A model generated the notes under the pieces. The model was not told the DNA's origin, did not search any database, and saw only the letters and a program-made list of their open reading frames with translations. Positions 34,851-36,861 of a DNA stretch of 36,861 nt are shown here, piece after piece (position 1 is the first letter of the stretch; each line of letters starts with the position of its first letter). The stretch is from assembly GCA_016931385.1 (NCBI GenBank), contig JAFGEV010000109.1, positions 1 through 36,861 of the forward strand, in the 5' to 3' direction. Origin of the DNA: Prolixibacteraceae bacterium (lineage in GTDB: Bacteria; Bacteroidota; Bacteroidia; Bacteroidales; Prolixibacteraceae). Made by a program: the position numbers and the translations under genes.

Positions 34851-35513
34851 ATGGAAGTTAATGCAATACAGCCTCAGATAGATGAGATAAACCGAAAGCT
34901 TGATATCCTGCTGGAAGGGATGAATATTCAACGCAAAAAAACAGAGGAGGTTGAAGACCTGGTATCCGATTTAAAAATTGTTGGGAAGGATATGTATCAT
35001 TCGGCTATAAAGGAACTCGACAACCAGAACATTGAAATTGACACCGAGGACTTGCGAATTCTTGCTGTAAAGTTGATCCGCAACATCGGCAACATGAAAT
35101 CGGTGGTTGAGTTTATGGAAAGCGCTACCGATCTGATAAAAGATGCAGGCCCCATCGTTAAAGAAGTTGTGATCGATTTCAGTAAAAAACTTCATGAACT
35201 GGAAGTAAAAGGATACTTTGAATTCTTCGCCGAGTTCGGGAAAATATTTGATAACATCATAACCAATTTCAAGCCAGCCGATGTTACAGCGCTTGCCGAT
35301 AACATTGTTCTTATTGTTGAAACGGTTAAGAATATGACCCAGCCCGAAATGGTTCGTTCATTAAACAATGCAGCATTGGTATTACAGAGTATCAATCCTG
35401 ATGATGTTAAGGAATATTCGCTTTTCGGGTTAATGCGGGAACTCAACAAACCTGAAATGAAAAGAGCGCTGGGTTTCTTTATAACTTTTTTGAAGAACAT
35501 GACACACAAATAG
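34851..35513 (+). CDS. DUF1641 family protein
   Basis: A soluble, helical protein of 220 aa, 37 nt after the SQR gene. Residues 1-50 form a probable coiled coil (EINRKLDILLEGM). The C-terminal 70 residues carry the DUF1641 pattern, with MTQPEMVRSLNNAALVLQSIN, YSLFGLMRELNKPEMKRALGFFITFLKN. DUF1641 proteins are encoded beside SQR in several sulfide-oxidising bacteria and archaea and beside some formate dehydrogenases. Their molecular role is not established; a membrane or quinone-site scaffold for the oxidoreductase is one possibility. No cysteine and no membrane helix are present, so it is unlikely to carry sulfur itself. Confidence 0.8.
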   Translation: MEVNAIQPQIDEINRKLDILLEGMNIQRKKTEEVEDLVSDLKIVGKDMYHSAIKELDNQNIEIDTEDLRILAVKLIRNIGNMKSVVEFMESATDLIKDAGPIVKEVVIDFSKKLHELEVKGYFEFFAEFGKIFDNIITNFKPADVTALADNIVLIVETVKNMTQPEMVRSLNNAALVLQSINPDDVKEYSLFGLMRELNKPEMKRALGFFITFLKNMTHK

Positions 35514-35541
35514 TAAATAATAAATTTTAAAAACATAGAAT

Positions 35542-35853
35542 ATGGCAAATAAAGAAATTGCTGGTAAAACAGTAGATGTTAATGCAGATGGTTATCTGAA
35601 TAATCCATCTCAATGGGACAAGGACGTTGCAATTGAGATTGCGAAGGAAGAAGGTATCGAATTGTCAAATAAGCACTATGAAGTTATTGAGTTTTTACGT
35701 AAGACTCATGAATCAGGAGAAACTTTAACAATCCGTAAAGTTGGTAAATCGGGAATTACCGACATAAAAGGTTTTTATGAGTTGTTCCCGGGTGGACCAC
35801 TTAAGATATCCTCAAAAATTGCAGGTATTCCCAAGCCTTCGAGCTGTGTTTAA
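35542..35853 (+). CDS. DsrC/TusE-family sulfur carrier with a single C-terminal cysteine
   Basis: A 103-aa protein matching the full length of the DsrC family: N-terminal EIAGKTVDVNADGYL, the conserved WDKDVAIEIAKEEGIELSNKHYEVI, and the C-terminal arm ending IAGIPKPSSCV. The penultimate Cys102 (CysA) is present. The second cysteine of true DsrC, 11 residues before it, is Ser91 here. This places it with TusE-like or regulatory members that carry a persulfide on one cysteine and cannot form the DsrC trisulfide or disulfide. TusE of E. coli acts in tRNA thiolation with TusBCD, but no tusBCD genes are nearby. Its position 28 nt after DUF1641 in an SQR operon suggests it accepts sulfane sulfur from sulfide oxidation. 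Confidence 0.9.
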   Translation: MANKEIAGKTVDVNADGYLNNPSQWDKDVAIEIAKEEGIELSNKHYEVIEFLRKTHESGETLTIRKVGKSGITDIKGFYELFPGGPLKISSKIAGIPKPSSCV

Positions 35854-35871
35854 TAATCTGGATTGAATGAG

Positions 35872-36369
35872 ATGACTATGGAAAAACCATTAAAAAAAGT
35901 CTGTATTATTTGTGCCAAGGGTACAATTGAAGACGTATATGCCACTTTGGTACTGGCAAACGGAGCTGTTATGGAAGGGATTGAAGCCAAGGTTTTTTTC
36001 ACTTTCTTCGGATTGGATGCGATTACTAAGAAACAATACAAAAAATTGCATACAGCCACAGTAGGAAACCCCGCGATGCGGATGCCTGGAGGTTTGCCAT
36101 TCCCTTCAATCTTGGGCATTCTTCCCGGTGTTGAGGCAGGCGTTTCGGCCATGATGAAATCGCAGATGGATAAACTCGACATTCCACCGGTTGATGAATT
36201 TTTTGAAATGATTGTTGCAGGTGGAGGTGAAATTTACGCATGCAAACTTGCTATGGATATGTTTAAACTAACCAAAGATGACTTAATTGATGAAGTAAAT
36301 AGTGTTTTAACAGTAGGCGATTTCTATGGACTTTGCGGAGGAGAAAACACACAAATCATTTTTACTTAG
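35872..36369 (+). CDS. DsrE-family protein of the COG2210 (DsrE2-like) type
   Basis: A 165-aa sulfurtransferase-like protein, 18 nt after the DsrC-like gene. The start is the ATG at 35872; the in-frame TTG at 35863 is not needed. The N-terminal strand KKVCIICAKGTIEDVYATLVLANGA is followed by FFTFFGLDAI, typical of DsrE2. A hydrophobic Gly/Pro-rich stretch (about 71-95) is the mark separating this group from soluble DsrE and may touch a membrane. Candidate sulfur-carrying cysteines are Cys124 in EIYACKLAMDMF, the family's conserved site, with Cys11, Cys14 and Cys155. DsrE2 proteins studied in sulfur oxidisers pass persulfide between rhodanese, TusA and other carriers, so here it could be the link between SQR product and the DsrC-like protein. 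It is last in the operon. Confidence 0.85.
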   Translation: MTMEKPLKKVCIICAKGTIEDVYATLVLANGAVMEGIEAKVFFTFFGLDAITKKQYKKLHTATVGNPAMRMPGGLPFPSILGILPGVEAGVSAMMKSQMDKLDIPPVDEFFEMIVAGGGEIYACKLAMDMFKLTKDDLIDEVNSVLTVGDFYGLCGGENTQIIFT

Positions 36370-36398
36370 GTTTTATTGTAAAAGGGGGATATAGTTTT

Positions 36399-36419
36399 AT
36401 TTGCCCATAACGGGCAAAT
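36399..36419 (+). repeat. Perfect 8-bp hairpin after the DsrE-like gene
   Basis: ATTTGCCC pairs with GGGCAAAT around ATAAC, 30 nt after the stop codon. There is no downstream T-run, so it may protect the mRNA end or assist the terminator that follows. Confidence 0.45.
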
Positions 36420-36443
36420 CCATTTCCAGGGCATTTGGAAAGT

Positions 36444-36486
36444 AAAATGGTGCAATGGGCTTTTGCTCTTTTGTGCCATTTTTTTT
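36444..36486 (+). terminator. Rho-independent terminator of the SQR operon
   Basis: AAAATGGTGCAA pairs with TTGTGCCATTTT (12 bp including two G-T pairs) around a 15-nt loop, and the stem runs straight into eight T residues. This is a classic intrinsic terminator and marks the end of the four-gene transcript. Confidence 0.75.
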
Positions 36487-36861
36487 AGTTTGTATTCATA
36501 CAAAACATACACCTATATGAAAGCAAAGCGACAAATATATTCTTCCTGGACAAAGTAATTTATCTGCTTGTTTTATTCTTAACGTTTGCGTTTTGTAATG
36601 CAAATGGCTTTATAAATGCATTTCATACAAGGGATCCTGTTAATTTTGAAAAGGTAATTTGTGCTTCTGCTGAACCATTTCATATGTCAAACCGTTATAA
36701 TGAGCGGTTCAGTTCATTTTTGTACTGTTTTCATCTTTTTTTACTTGTTCAATTGAGATTGATTTCCTAACCTTGCAATCCTTTTTTCATGATTTTTTAA
36801 GGTTTTTTGCTGTTGGATTGTTTTCATTAGGAGGCTATTGGGAACAGTGGTATTGAAGGGT
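36487..36861. other. 375-nt tail without a supported gene
   Basis: The stretch is AT-rich with short T-runs. A frame at 36546-36770 has 74 codons and begins hydrophobically like a signal peptide, but its only start is CTG and it shows no family match, so it is not called. A small inverted repeat (AACCG with CGGTT near 36691-36710) is visible. A gene may begin beyond the window. Confidence 0.5.

Noticed and set aside
36546-36770. A 74-codon frame after the SQR operon terminator, with a hydrophobic start
   Set aside because: Only a CTG could start it, there is no family pattern, and low-complexity AT-rich sequence often gives such frames.

Overview
The window looks like a chromosomal segment of a Bacteroidota bacterium, most likely a marine or sediment Bacteroidales/Marinilabiliales-type organism. 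The evidence is several -7 promoter elements of the Bacteroidetes form TAnnTTTG, weak or absent Shine-Dalgarno sites, a C-terminal type IX secretion sorting domain, lipoprotein glycoside hydrolases, a propeller-type sensor kinase of the kind tied to glycan use, and AT-rich coding sequence. No rRNA, tRNA, CRISPR array or intact transposase was seen. All assignments come from reading motifs; no database search was run.

Region 1 (1-4685) is accessory and mosaic. It opens with the 3' end (domains V and VI) of a group II intron whose domain V carries a 31-nt hairpin insert. Then come a GH29 alpha-L-fucosidase lipoprotein, an MNT/HEPN toxin-antitoxin-like pair and a TlpA-like lipoprotein. The last codons of the TlpA-like gene run into the broken 3' end of a glycerate kinase gene, which marks a recombination junction near 4419.

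Region 2 (4656-18788) is mostly housekeeping: a C69 family peptidase, lipoyl synthase and octanoyltransferase (lipA, lipB), an FLVCR-like MFS transporter, a large propeller sensor histidine kinase, a Pif1-like helicase with HRDC and HTH tails, and a sodium:solute symporter. Between helicase and symporter lies an AbiEii-type nucleotidyltransferase with a small partner, bracketed by two copies of an intergenic repeat.

Region 3 (18789-32703) holds repeat-rich spacers (REP-like hairpins, a three-copy palindromic unit, a broken PIN-domain gene), a small lipoprotein, a GH20 beta-N-acetylhexosaminidase, a CotH/lamin-tail surface protein with a T9SS signal, a PAS sensor kinase, a GT2 glycosyltransferase overlapping a GHL10 family hydrolase, and a GNAT acetyltransferase.

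Region 4 (32758-36486) is the most coherent system. An FNR-like regulator is transcribed divergently from a four-gene operon: sulfide:quinone oxidoreductase, a DUF1641 protein, a single-cysteine DsrC/TusE-like sulfur carrier and a DsrE-family (COG2210-like) protein. A strong intrinsic terminator closes the operon. Two near-perfect FNR/CRP-type boxes lie in the divergent promoter. The likely role is redox-controlled oxidation of sulfide at the quinone pool, with the product sulfane sulfur handed to protein carriers. The last 375 bases hold no gene I can support.
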